DNA of 64,000 nucleotides. It comes from Apoderus coryli. Its lineage: Eukaryota; Arthropoda; Insecta; Coleoptera; Attelabidae. Both the position numbers and the translations under genes were made by a program. The notes under the pieces are model-generated. The model did no database searches. It was not told the DNA's origin and was given only the letters and a program-made list of their open reading frames with translations. The stretch covers positions 13,126,428-13,190,427 of the forward strand of contig OU452211.1 in assembly GCA_911728435.2 (NCBI GenBank), in the 5' to 3' direction. This document shows positions 21,182-33,034 of this stretch, one piece after another. Positions within the stretch are counted from its first letter, which is position 1. Each line of letters starts with the position of its first letter.

Positions 21182-23789
21182 TGTGACATTTTTTTAAGAA
21201 TAATGTAAAAAACTGACTCACCTTAAATTAAAGACATCGTGGGAATATTAACATAACACCAAAAATTGTTTTAATACATTTTATTCAAATATACACCTTT
21301 AATTGAACAAGAACTCTTGCACTTTTGAATATTAAGTAGTTGTTGTATTTTATTTACACACCCTGTAATTTTAAAACACTCTAACACTAAACTAACATCA
21401 CCTTGCCTTGCTCCTTTCTTGTCCTGTATTCTTTCTAGTTTTGCGTATTTAGTGAATTACCTGAAATGAAGAAAAACAATAGAAATTAGTATGGTTTGTG
21501 TTTTTATTTAGCTCCAAATTTATAATAATATGCAATCATTCGTTCACAGATATTGTCATTTAATACTCACACTAAAATCTTATAATTTTCGTTACTGCTG
21601 ATATTATTGTGTGTTTTGGTATTTTGTTCTTTACATCTTCTTCTACTGTTTTGTTGTGTAATTGCAGTGATACAACAAGTTGTTTTCTTTTTCTCGATCA
21701 GCTGTTTGTGGTTATTTTTCGTAAGAAGTTTCATTCTGACTTTGTTTCCGCCCTCTATCGGGCAATATGTTGATCCTGAATTTAGCAATTTGGGAATTTC
21801 TTTGTTGTTGTTTTGTTTGTTTCAGGAATGTTTTGTTAGATGGCCCCAGTGGTACTAAATTGCCTATAAAAATTGCCACTTGCTAGATTTTTCTGGAAGC
21901 TATAAAAAAAAGGGATAATTTCAGATAAGAATATTTTGTGGGTATTTTTAATTTTTAAACTTGCATTTTTGCGATTGATTTTCTGAGACAAAAGTTGAGA
22001 ATATTTGAAGTGTTTTACGTGACAAAAAAAGTTTTGTCAGCTTTTATTTCAAGTTTATGTAATAAAAGGATTTGTGGGCACTTCCAAATAAAGTGGAAAA
22101 TATTTTGAAAAGTTCTGGAAGATTTTATAGTTGGAGAAATTTGCGTTTTTATTATTTTCAAGTTTTCCATCCACGTGTCGTGGGATTTATTTTCACTTTT
22201 CATCAGAAACACTAAAGGTAAAATTTTCTATTTTCATAATTAATTTTCAAAGAAAGTATTAACGGTTCTTTTTCCATTCTTTTTAGAATTACCAACATTT
22301 ATCACAGATCGCGGTTACAAAAGAAAAAAATATCGGATTAATTTTGGCATAACCCTCACTATATGAGGTGAGTTAAAGCATTTTTATGGCATTTAGATCT
22401 ACAGGGTCGTTCAGAAATATTAGGGAAATTTCGTTATACGGTCAGGATAGATTTTCCTTGATTTTTTTTTTGTAATTGTAGAATAACTTTTCCGTATTAA
22501 GATATTCATCTAGTTAGATTTTCTTTTAATTAATTTTTGTTTAAATATTTAACTGCCCTTTCTATGTCAACCGGGTATATTATGTTTATTTAATTAATAT
22601 GGAAACTCACAGTAAGGTAGTTGAATGTTTTCTTAAATTATACTTTGTTTTGTGGTAACTTATCATAATTACTGTTTAGCAAGATTTTTAATTAGGTTTG
22701 AAAAAGTAATAGGCCTAATATACTTTTTTTTCAAGGCCGTTGATTATTTTAATTTTATTTTAGGGTTTTTCCGGTTGGAGTTTTTTTGAATGGTATACTT
22801 TTTGCAAGTGTTATGACTGGTTTCTTTTGAAGAAAGAAAAGAAACTGAATTGCCTGTACCGATGTTTTGAGGCGATTGACCTTTGACGTTTTTATTTATT
22901 TTTTTTGGACGCTGTTAGCCAGGTCGTTTTATATATTCACTTCTGCAAAGTATTTACTGTACTTACCTGATCGGTTCCTATTTTCCTGGGATTTCCTGCA
23001 GCCGCTCCAGACCAGATAAGTGGAACAAACTTTATTTTCGTTTACTAAATAATTTTACCTTATTTAATTAGAATACTTGGTTCAAACTAAAACAAATGAA
23101 TTAAATAGTTTTATTCTTGATTAAACAATTTTTTTTAAGAAATCTAAAAAAAAAAAAACAAATATATAACTTACCTTACAATTTTGGAATAAATAATAGT
23201 TTATGTACTTACCTTAAGAAATTGATACTTACCTTAAGAAATGAATACTTACCTGAGGTTTTGTATTGGTGTTATGTAAACAAACGTGTACACGATTGTG
23301 GCCCATATTTAATTGCATAAAAGTTCTTTTTGATATGTTTTATATGCGATAGCGAATAATTATTATAATATTATATATCACTATTATTCGCCAAATAATT
23401 AGAGACAATTCGCTTGTAATTAATTACCTGATTAATCACTTATTCATATTTTTTTATTTTATTAACTACTTACCTATATATTCTGTAAATATATTATTTT
23501 TATTTGACAAAAGTTTGTTTTTGGTTAGCTGGAGTGGGGAACGTTCTGATATTTTCAAGATAAAACAGAGGGTTGAATATTTTCTAGAAATTCTTTTCTA
23601 AGTTTGGGATATTATTAGCTACTAACAGTGCCAAACTAAGTGGCGCCTGATTATATCATTCGAGAACCCCGCCGTCTCCACTGAAAGCTGGCGGCCACTG
23701 TTATTGGCTACTACAGGTGTCTGGAAAATTTCACAGGTATCAGCGTTTTGTTTTTGGGAAACCTTGTTTTAACAAATAAGTACGCCACA
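21182..23789. mobile_element. 2.6 kb TG...CA insertion, possible solo LTR
   Basis: Begins TGTGACATTT, ends ACGCCACA, and is flanked by AGCT on both sides (21178-21181 and 23790-23793). Excising it with one AGCT joins 'NSKA' to 'QEVTRNLF' in frame within the transposase. TG...CA ends and a 4-5 bp duplication are typical of an LTR, but 2.6 kb would be a long solo LTR, and no primer-binding site or ORF can support it. A non-autonomous DNA element with very short TIRs (TGTG/CACA) is an alternative. Confidence 0.7.
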
Positions 23790-23793
23790 AGCT

Positions 23794-24075
23794 CAAGAAG
23801 TAACAAGGAACTTGTTCTCCAACCAGGCAAAAGGCAAAGCTCCCATGAACCCAAAACAAAAGATCATCATTAAAAAATCAAAACCACAACCAGTGACAAA
23901 AGCGTTAAAAGTTCAAGAAGCAGCCCCGACTGAATCTTGGTTTTGCCACGTATGTAAGGAAGACCGGCAAATAGACATGAGATTGTGTTCAGCTTGTAGG
24001 AAGTATGTGCACGAAGAATGCGTAGGGTTGACCAAGGCAGACAACGATATTTTTACATGCCCTGATTGTAACTGA
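23794..24075 (+). pseudogene. pogo transposase, C-terminal PHD finger part
   Basis: Reads 'QEVTRNLFSNQAKGK', a basic linker, then a Cys4-His-Cys3 PHD finger: 'WFCHVCKEDRQIDMRLCSAC' followed by 'KYVHEECVGL' and 'FTCPDC', ending at TGA. C-terminal PHD fingers are a known feature of some insect pogo/Tigger transposases. Cysteines and histidine of the finger are all present. This piece is intact in itself and is separated from the catalytic part only by the 21182-23789 insertion. Confidence 0.87.
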
Positions 24076-26044
24076 ATAGTTTTTCGTTTAATACTGCTCG
24101 TTTTTTAACAAGATTTGTTTTTATTTTATATTATTTTTGTTGTAAGAAGAATATGTTGCGTTTACTCAATTTTTTTCTTATTTTACATTATTTTTGTTGC
24201 GAGAACAATGTGTTAGGTTTATTAAATCTATTCTTATATAAGAATTTTCTTGTTTTTCTATGGTGATCTTATTATTGCCAACCCCTGACAATATTTGCAA
24301 CATATGTGCCAAATATTGCCACTTTATATTGTTTAAAAACTAGCTGTTGCCCTCGAGGCACGAATAGCTCTCCATATTTAAGTGTAAAAGTAATAATTTT
24401 ATGACCTTTTTGTCATTTATCTAAATTTATTAAATTTTTGTTTTGTTTTAGACATCAGCTATTTTTTTTTAAGTATTGGGTTTTGTGCCTTTCTCTTCTC
24501 TTTGGAGGCACTATTTATACGCAGATATTTTATATTTCAGATCTAGGCCAAGTTCTTGAACGCAAATTAATTGATTTTTTTTAGTTTTATTATAAAATTT
24601 ATTTTGCCCCCTTTTCTACTATTTAGGAACGCCTATGTAAACAAAATTGTTATGCTGCATGTTGTAGGTTATCCGTTAAGTGGTTTTTGAGTTATCACGG
24701 ATACATTTTTTTTCTCACCCTTTTATAGAATTTTCACGGACGCCTATGGAACATTAATTTTTGTCGTGTATTTTTAACACCAATTCAACTAGTTAAATAT
24801 AAATTTTTTTACATTTTAATTTTTTTTTATTTTACCCTTTTTTTTTCTATTTACGAACGCCTATGTAAATAAAAATTTTATGCTGCATTTTTTAGGTTAT
24901 CTTATATGAAAGCCAATTTTTCTGGTATATTTGGAAAACATTTTTTTTTCGTTTTTGACCCTTTTTTAAGACTATTTTCGAACGCCTGTGTGAACTAATT
25001 CTTTTATGTAACATTTTTTAGGTTATATTCTATCACAACTATAAAAAAATTATTCAATATTTCGGATAAGTTTAAGGACTATGATTTTTGAAATTTTTGA
25101 ACCCTCTTTTAAACCCCTTGCCTACGCTCAATGTTAATCACCACCTATATATATATATCCTGTAGTATTTTCGTACCAAATGTGGTTAAAATCCGTTAAG
25201 TGGTTTTTGAGTTATCACAGATACAAATTTTTTCTGACCCTTTTATAGAATTTTTACGGACGCCTATGGTACATTAATTTTTGTCGTGTATCTTTAACAC
25301 CAATTGATCTAGTTAAATATAAAAATTTTTTCATTTTAATTTTTTTTTATTTTACCCCTTTTTCTACTATTTACGAACGCCTATGTAAATACAAATTTTA
25401 TGCTGCATTTTTTAGGTTATCTTATATCAAAGCTATAGATAATTAGCCAATTTTTCTGGTATATTTGAGAAACATTTTTTTTTTCGTTTTTGACCCTTTT
25501 TTTAAACTATTTTCGAACGCCTGTGTGAACCAATTCTTTTATGGAATATTTTTTAGCTTATATTGTATCACAACTATGAAAAATTATTCCATATTTCGAA
25601 TAAGTTTAGGAAATATATATTTTTTATGTTTTGGCCCCTTTTCCACTATTTACGAACGCCTATGAAAGTAAGTTATTCATGACACATTTTATAGGTTATA
25701 TTCTATCAAAACTATAAATAACTAGTTAATATTTCTGCTATTTTTAAGAAATACGTTTTTTTTTAATCTTTTTTACCCCATTTTACACTATTTTCGAACG
25801 CCCATGTGGTCTAATATTTTATGTTCAATATTTTAGGTTATATTCAATTAAATGCGTAAAAAATTATGCAGTATTTCGGATAAGTTTAAGAACTATGAAT
25901 TTTTTTAATTTTTGAACCCTCTTTTAAACCCTTTGCCTACGCTCATTGTTTCCCAAAATCTAATCAGCTCCTTGCCATGTCCAATAGTATTTTTGTACCA
26001 AATTTGGTTAAAATCTGTTAAGCAGTTTTTTCGTTTTCGTGGAT

Positions 26045-26045
<1 letters not shown>

Positions 26046-26087
<42 letters not shown>

Positions 26088-26092
26088 TTTTT
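26046..26092 (+). repeat. (CAGA)n microsatellite
   Basis: About eleven tandem CAGA units at the element tail, against six in copy 1 and two to three in the truncated copies. Confidence 0.92.
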
Positions 26093-26203
26093 TTAAAACT
26101 ACTTATTTATGTATAAAATGACCAAAAACAAGTATTTGCGGTGAAATTAAAAAACATTTTTTTTTCATGAAACTAATAGTCTCCATATATACATATATTA
26201 CAT

Positions 26204-27904
26204 ACAGGGTGTCCTACGGTGGCAACCCATTAGATTATTTCAGAAACTACTTCGAATTGAATTTTTAAAATTTCAGTGTCTATATTGTCAAATATGCTCT
26301 ACTCAAATAATATAATAGCAACGGCATAGCACTTGCGGTTATACCGGAAGTTGATGGCAACTTTGTTATATTAAATAGAACACCCTATATATTATTACAT
26401 TTTTGGATTCTAAATAAGATTTCAGACATATTTCATGTATCATACCTATACTTAACGTCAGTCGTTTTTGACTTATATCAAGATTTATGTCAAAATTGAC
26501 AGTTTAGGGCTTCATAAGAATTCCGTTTTTTCCTTGTAAATCAGTATTTAATAATTATTTTGCAGGTATTTTCTTATCAGGTGGGATCTTATTTTTCGAA
26601 CTGACAAGACATTTTCTGATTGGTTTATACAGGGTGGTCAAAAAATTATATTGAAAACGTTTCAAGAAAAACAGTTGAAAGTCAATTTTTTCAAATAGAA
26701 TGGGTATATTATTATTATTTTATCTTCCTTAGCATTAAAAAATAATGCAATTTTGTAATAGGTTATCATTTTCTAAAATGCATAGTTTTCGAAATATCGT
26801 CATTTAAAATTTTTCTGCATCGCCTACCGTTGTCTCTCTGGAAGCTAGCTAATTAATTTAGTTAGCCATGAAATTATTGTCATTTTAACGTGAAACTAAA
26901 CGTCAAATTAATAAAAATGAAAAATACTTATTGATATTATAAATTTATTATTAATTCATGGAGAATAAAATAAAGTGATTAATATCGCCTGTAGAGTATT
27001 TAACGAGAGAAACCCCCATTTGCTAACGATGACTAGAGAAATTAGGAAGAATTTTGAGAAATCATCTAGAGCAAGTTGGGAGGTATACAAATCAAGTATT
27101 ACAACGAACTAAGACTAAAATTTAAAATAATACAGCAGAAATGAACAGAAGATTAAACTAAATAAATTTTCAACTAAAAAAAGTTAATCAACTAACGATA
27201 ACAAAACTAATTTAATTGTTCGATATGACCGCCATTTAGTCTTAATTAAATTAATTAGCTAGCTTCCAGAGAGACAACGGTAGGCGCTGGAGAAAAATTT
27301 TAAATGACGATATTTCGAAAACTATGCATTTTAGAAAATGATAACCTATTACAAAATTGCATTATTTTTTAATGCTAAGCAAGATAAAATAGTAATAATA
27401 TACCCATTCCATTTGAAAAACTTGACTTTCAACTGTTTTTCTTGAACCGTTTTCAATATAATTTTTTGACCACCCTGTATAAACCAATCAGAAAATGTCT
27501 TGTCAGTTCGAAAAAGAAGATCCCACCTGATAAGAAAATACCTGCAAAATAATTATTAAATACTGATTTACAAGGAAAAAACGGAATTCTTATGGAGCCC
27601 TAAACTGTCAATATTGACATAAATCTTGATATAAGTCAAAAACGACTGACGTTAGGTATAGAACATGATACATAAAATATGTCTGAAATCTTATTTAGAA
27701 TCCAAAAATATAATAATATATAGGGTGTTCTATTTAAAATAACAAAGTTGCCATGAACTTCCGGTATAACCGGAAGTGCTATGCCGTTGCTATTATATTT
27801 TTTGAGTAGAGCATATTTGACAATATAGACACTGAAATTTTCAAAATTCAATTCGAAGTAGTTTCTGAAATAATCTAATGGGTTGTCACCGTAGGACACC
27901 CTGT
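26204..27904. mobile_element. Stand-alone inner foldback module
   Basis: Runs from ACAGGGTGTCCTACGG to its inverse without the outer MULE-like arms. The core keeps the same orientation as in copy 1. The right arm additionally contains GCTAGCTTCCAGAGAGACAA, the inverse of a left-arm sequence, a further nested inverted pair not completed in the other copies. The junctions match the empty site seen in the other degenerate-repeat copies. Confidence 0.8.
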
Positions 27905-28117
27905 ATATGATATGGAGAGCTAAAAAATCAAAAGCAGCTTTTTGGAAATAATTACAGGGTTCATACATTTTTATTGCTTATTTGGGATGCTGCAATAATG
28001 CCTAGTGATAACAGAAATAATTTGATGTTAGTAGTGTTGTCAGAAAAAAACAAAAATCCTTAGCATGGCAATATTTGGCTTACCTACCTTATATAAAATA
28101 ATAATAAAAATTCTTAC

Positions 28118-29321
28118 TTTTTTGTTGAATTGCTTTCATTTTTCTAGTATTGTCTGCTTCAATTCGCTGCTCCAAACGTTCTGGTAAATACACTTTGACA
28201 TCATTTACATAACTTTTCTTTCCATAACCATATACATCATTACACATCTTATCACCACCACGAACACGTGATTTCTCTCTCAAGCGATGATTTTCCTGAG
28301 ACAAACTTTTACGTTTTTTCCTTTCACGTTCATCATTAACACTTTTTAATAATTTTTCATTATCATACATTTCATTTTCCCGTCCAAACTCATTCAAGTT
28401 TCGTTTTCTTTTACTTTTTCGGTTTTGTTTATCTTCCAACTTCAATTTGTTCTCATAATACATTTCTGGAACTTTGAATGATTCTTTAGTCACATGATGC
28501 TTCTGGTAAAGACTAGCCTCATTTTGTTCAAAATTCTGTTTATCGTGTTTGTTTTTCTCCATTTCTTTTTTATATTTTTTGCGTTTTTTGACTTCACGAT
28601 CGTTTTCTATCTGTTTACCCTCTTCTTCTTTTGTTTTGTTGTTTATCAGCACGTCTAATTTCTCATCAATTAACATTTGTATTCGTGTAAAATAATTTTT
28701 TATATCTTCGTCCGCAAGTTTTTTGTGTTCGTGTCTTTTTCTTATTTTGTTTTGTTGTTTCTCGTCCATATCTACACTAAAATATTGTTCATATGGTCCT
28801 TCATATTTTCTATGTTTGCTTTTTGCAACTTTATCGTTATTTTTATACTTTCTCTCCTCAGTTTTTTCATGTTTTCTATTACCATTATTTTCATGTTTTC
28901 TATTATCATTATTTTCAAGTTTTCCGTTATCAACTGTCTTTAACTTATGCTTATCTCTGTGTTTCTTATTATATGTTTGATGGTTATAAATATCAGTTAT
29001 TTCATATTTTTGTTCAGTTTTTTGTGGTTGCGGTAGGGCAGCAAAATAATAAACATTAGTGTCATTTTTCGGTGCGTAGTTTTTGTCCTTCTTCTCATTG
29101 TTTGTTACATCAGGAGGATGTTTCACTTTTTTAGATGAATGTTCTCGTTTTTCTTTTTTGCGGCTATGTGATCGATGGTGTTTTTTTGTTTGTTCTTCTG
29201 TGTTCTTATGCGAAAGGTTTTCTTCGTTTTTGTTTAATTCTTGCTTTATTGCGATGTGTTTGATATCAGTTCCAAGGCTTAAGCTTCTTTTATCTGAAAT
29301 ATCGAAATTCTTTTGTTTAGG
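28118..29321 (-). CDS. Lysine-rich gene, exon 2 (main exon)
   Basis: An uninterrupted 1204 nt exon, acceptor CTACAG before 29321, donor AA/GTAAGA after 28118. It encodes about 401 residues, from 'PKQKNFDISDKRSLSLG' through very Lys/Glu/Asn-rich, probably coiled-coil or disordered sequence ('EEGKQIENDREVKKRKKYK') to 'YLPERLEQRIEADNTRKMKA'. Repeats of 'NNDNRKHENN' type are visible. Exon 1 ends in phase 0 and this exon starts in phase 0; it leaves one base, which exon 3 completes. The predicted protein is about 542 aa. The family is not recognised; basic, bipartite-signal-like runs suggest a nuclear protein (inference). Codon use and openness across 1.2 kb set it apart from the surrounding decayed repeats. 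Confidence 0.75.
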
Positions 29322-29449
29322 CTGTAGTTTCAGTAGGTAGATAAAATAATTAATATAATTTGTCTTCTGTTCCTAATGGACAAAAAAAAATGACTCGTGT
29401 GTCGATCTGTCACAGTACCTAATACCCAAATGGTTTAGTGGTCTCGCTC

Positions 29450-29480
29450 ACAGATCTAGAAAGTTTCTAGATCTGTGGTC
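29450..29480. repeat. Short near-perfect palindrome
   Basis: CACAGATCTAGAAA and its inverse are separated by a single G, in intron 1 close to the exon 2 acceptor. The flanking GGTTTAGTGGTCTCGC is reminiscent of a tRNA A-box region, so this could be a decayed tRNA-derived hairpin. Confidence 0.65.
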
Positions 29481-29964
29481 TCACCCCAGTGAATAATAGT
29501 TTATACTCCCAAATTTTAATATAAGTAGATTTCCCATTTGTACTTTTGGCTCGAGTCGACTTTAGGGACAGTGGAATCTTCTGGTTTCTTCGTGTTTATT
29601 AGAAAGACAGCATTTGAAATAGTAAATTTCAAAAAAAAAAAATCTGCGGTAAAACCATTATTAAAGCCAAAAATCAAAATTTAAGTCCCATAAAAATACA
29701 CTTTTTCACCTTTTACACACATACTTAGTAATTTGTCATTTTTTCTATAAAGATTGAATCAAAATATGTTATTTTAACACTAATTTATCTTCCATAGGCG
29801 TTTATTTACGTAATTAATGCACCAGCGTTTAATAAAACACATAAAACAAATTTGCAATCTAAAAAATAAAATAGTATGTAAAATATAAACAAATTGTTAA
29901 ATTTTAGTCATAGGTTAATTTCTTTTTACATCGAAGTAAAGTTAGCTGTGTACGAAATATTGGA

Positions 29965-32329
29965 AGCATACATTAAAATGCCAACGTGCCGAGCCAATCA
30001 GAGCATTTGGGGCGGGGCTTTCCTTGGCGCGCATTTGAGTTTGATTTTAACCGCTATTCAACTTATTTTATTATACCTAGCTGAAAAACCTTCATTTCGT
30101 ATATCGGAAAAACGATACTCAAATATATTTATGTATAATTTGAAGATACCTATCTAATTTGAAAATCATTTTATGCATTACAGATAGGAAGTCAGGAAAT
30201 AAAAAAGGCACATTATTCTCAATAGTTTATTTTTAGCTATTTATATTCAATTATACACAATGATAATAAATAATAATTACAATGAACATACAAATTAATA
30301 CAAATACACCACTACCATACATACATATACAGGGTGTCCTACGGTGGTAACCCATTAAGATTATTTCAGAAACTACTTTGAATTGAATTTTGAAACTTTC
30401 AGTGTCTATATTGTTAAATATGCTCTACTCAAATAATATAATAGCAACGACATAGCACTTCCGGTTATACCGGAAGTTGATGCCAACTTTGTTATTTTAA
30501 ATGAAACACCCTATATATTATTACATTTTTGGATTCTAAATAAGATTTCAGACATATTTCATGTATCATGTCCTATACCTAACGTCAGTCATTTTTGACT
30601 TATATCAAGATTTATGTCAAAATTGACAGTTTAGGGCTCCATAAGAATTCCGTTTTTTCCTTGTAAATCAGTATTTAATAATTATTTTGCAGGTATTTTC
30701 TTATCAGGTGGGATCTTCTTTTTCGAATTGACAAGACATTTTCTGATAAGTTTATACAGGGTGGTCAAAAAATTATATTGAAAACGGTTCAAGAAAAACA
30801 GTTGAAAGTCAATTTTTTCAAATGGAATTGGTATATTATTATTATTATATCTTCCTTAACATTAAAAAATAATGCAATTTTATAATAGGTTATCACTTTC
30901 TAAAATGCATAGTTTTCGAAATATCGTCATTTTAAATGGGGATCATTACGAACAATTAAATTATTTTTGTATCGTCGTTGATTAACTTTTTTTAGTTGAA
31001 AATTTATTTAGTTTAATCTTCTGTTCATTTCTCCTGTATTATTTTAAATTTTAGTCTTAGTTCGTTCTAATACTTGATTTGTATACCTCCCAACCTGCTC
31101 TAAATGATTTCTCAAAATTCTTCCTAATTTCTCTAGTCATAGTTAGCAAATGGGGGTTTCTCTCGTTTAATACTCTACAGGTGATATTAATCACTTTATT
31201 TTATTCTCCATGAATTAATAATAAATTTATAATATCAATAAGTATTTTTCATTTTTATTAATTTGACGTTTAGTTCGACGTTAAAATGACCATAATTTCA
31301 TGGCTAACTAAATTAATTAGCTAGCTTCCAGAGAGACAACGGTAGGCGCTGCAGAAAAATTTAAAATGACGATATTTCGAAAACTATGCATTTTAGAAAG
31401 TGATAACCTATTACAAAATTGCATTATTTTTTAATGTTAAGGAAGATATAATAATAATAATATCCCAATTCCATTTGAAAAAATTGACTTTCAACTGTTT
31501 TTCTTGAACCGTTTTCAATATAATTTTTTGACCACCCTGTATAAACTTATGAGAAAATGTCTTGTCAATTCGAAAAAGAAGATCCCACCTTATAAAAAAA
31601 TACCTGCAAAATAATTATTAAATACTGATTTACAAGGAAAAACGGAATTCTTATGGAGCCCTAAACTGTCAATTTTGACATAAATCTTGATATAAGTCAA
31701 AAATGACTGACGTTAGGTATAGGACATGATACATGAAATATGTCTGAAATCTTATTTAGAATCGAAAAATGTAATAATATATAGGGTGTTTCATTTAAAA
31801 TAACAAAGTTGGCATCAACTTCCGGTATAACCGGAAGTGCTATGTCGTTGCTATTATATTATTTGAGTAGAGCATATTTAACAATATAGACACTGAAATT
31901 TTCAAAATTCAATTCGAAGTAGTTTCTGAAATAATCTAATGGGTTACCACCGTAGGACACCCTGTATATGTATGTATGGTAGTGGTGTATTTGTATTAAT
32001 TTGTATGTTCATTGTAATTATTATTTATTGTCATTGTGTATAATTTTATATATATAGCTAAAAATAAACTATTGAGAATAATGTGCCTTTTTTATTTCCT
32101 GACTTCCTATCTGTAATGCATAAAATGATTTTAAAATTAGATAGGTATCTTCAAATTATACATAAATATATTTGAGTATCGTTTTTCCGATATGTGAAAT
32201 GAAGGTTTTTCAGCTAGGTATAATAAAATAAGTTGAATAGCGGTTAAATTCAAACTCAAATGCGCGCCAAGGAAAGCCCCGCCCCAAATGCTCTGATTGG
32301 CTCGGCACGTTGGCATTTTAATGCATGCT
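29965..32329. mobile_element. MULE-like foldback, copy 2
   Basis: Same outer arms (AGCATACATTAAAATGCC and inverse) and inner module (30329-31965) as copy 1. The single-copy core is in the opposite orientation relative to copy 1. The flanks show no clean duplication (GAAATATTGG against GATATTAGTA), so the site has decayed or rearranged. Confidence 0.85.
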
Positions 32330-32479
32330 GATATTAGTACTGGTCTTTCATACAGCGACGTTGCCAGTTATAATTTTAGAACAAAGTAGATAGTTGGATA
32401 GTTTTGATTTTATAACTAATATTTTTTAACTTTTGTATTTATAATTTTAGAATAAAGTAGGTAGGTAGTTGGAGTAGTT

Positions 32480-32966
32480 GAGTATGAACACAAGACGGGG
32501 AAAGTCGTCGGTAAGGGAAAAGCACTGATCTGAGGCGCTCAATAACGGGCGTTAGTCGAGGATTTTATGATACGGAGAGTGCGTATACTGGTAGTCGTAT
32601 TCAACGTCTATGTTTTAACGGTGGTGATTTATTTATGATAATCCAGTTGTATTAGCATAGGATGAACTCAAGACGGGGAAAGTCGTCGGTAAGGGAAAAG
32701 CACTGATCTGATGCGCTCAATAACGGGCGTTGGTCGAGGATGTTATGATTCGGAAAGTGCGTATACTGGTAGTCGTATTCAACGTCTATGTTTTAACGGT
32801 GGTGATTTATTTATTATTATCCAGTTGTATTAGCATAGGATGAACTCAAGACGGGGAAAGTCGTCGGTAAGGGAAAAGCACTGATCTGAGGCGCTCAATA
32901 ACGGGCGTTGGTCGAGGATGTTATGATTCGGAAAGTGCCTATACTGTTAGTCGTATTCAACGTCTG
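32480..32966 (+). repeat. 178 bp tandem repeat, about 2.7 copies
   Basis: CAAGACGGGGAAAGTCGTCG (or CTCAAGACGGGG) recurs at 32491, 32669 and 32847, a strict 178 bp period with only a few substitutions. GC content is visibly higher than the surroundings. No ORF is shared by all units. Confidence 0.9.
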
Positions 32967-33034
32967 TTTTTTTAAATATATATAATGGTAACTTATTATT
33001 ACAATCTGGCAACATTGCAACATTACTAATCTCC

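Larger units (their letters stand above)
24344..27922. mobile_element. Degenerate-repeat element, copy 2 (holds the inner foldback)
   Basis: Same left end (GTTGCCC.CGAGGCACGAATAGCTC) and right end (ATATGGAGAGCTA at 27910-27922) as 4918-8540. The array of ACGAACGCC units runs about 24600-25960. The CAGA tail is longer here (26046-26092). The inner foldback module occupies 26204-27904 near the right end, at the place where copy 1 received the Penelope and mariner insertions. Confidence 0.75.
11580..28089 (+). mobile_element. 16.5 kb composite pogo element in a host intron
   Basis: The termini are perfect inverted repeats of at least 26 bp (AGGTAGGTAAGCCAAATATT... at 11580 and its inverse ending at 28089), with TA on both sides (11578-11579 and 28090-28091), the usual pogo/Tc1-mariner target. 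Subterminal GGCAATATT words recur near both ends (11591-11620, 17150-17235, 24275-24325, 28064-28078). It encodes a broken pogo transposase with a C-terminal PHD finger (17284-24075 in three pieces). Subtracting four nested insertions (11692-16898, 17844-20186, 21182-23789, 24344-27922) leaves about 2.8 kb, a normal size for pogo elements. It lies in intron 2 of the lysine-rich gene, 27 bp from the exon 2 donor and about 66 bp from the exon 3 acceptor. Confidence 0.88.

Noticed and set aside
28677..29340. Several plus-strand ORFs of 85-88 codons
   Set aside because: They are antisense shadows of the long lysine-rich exon, which explains their Phe/Cys/Leu-rich composition.
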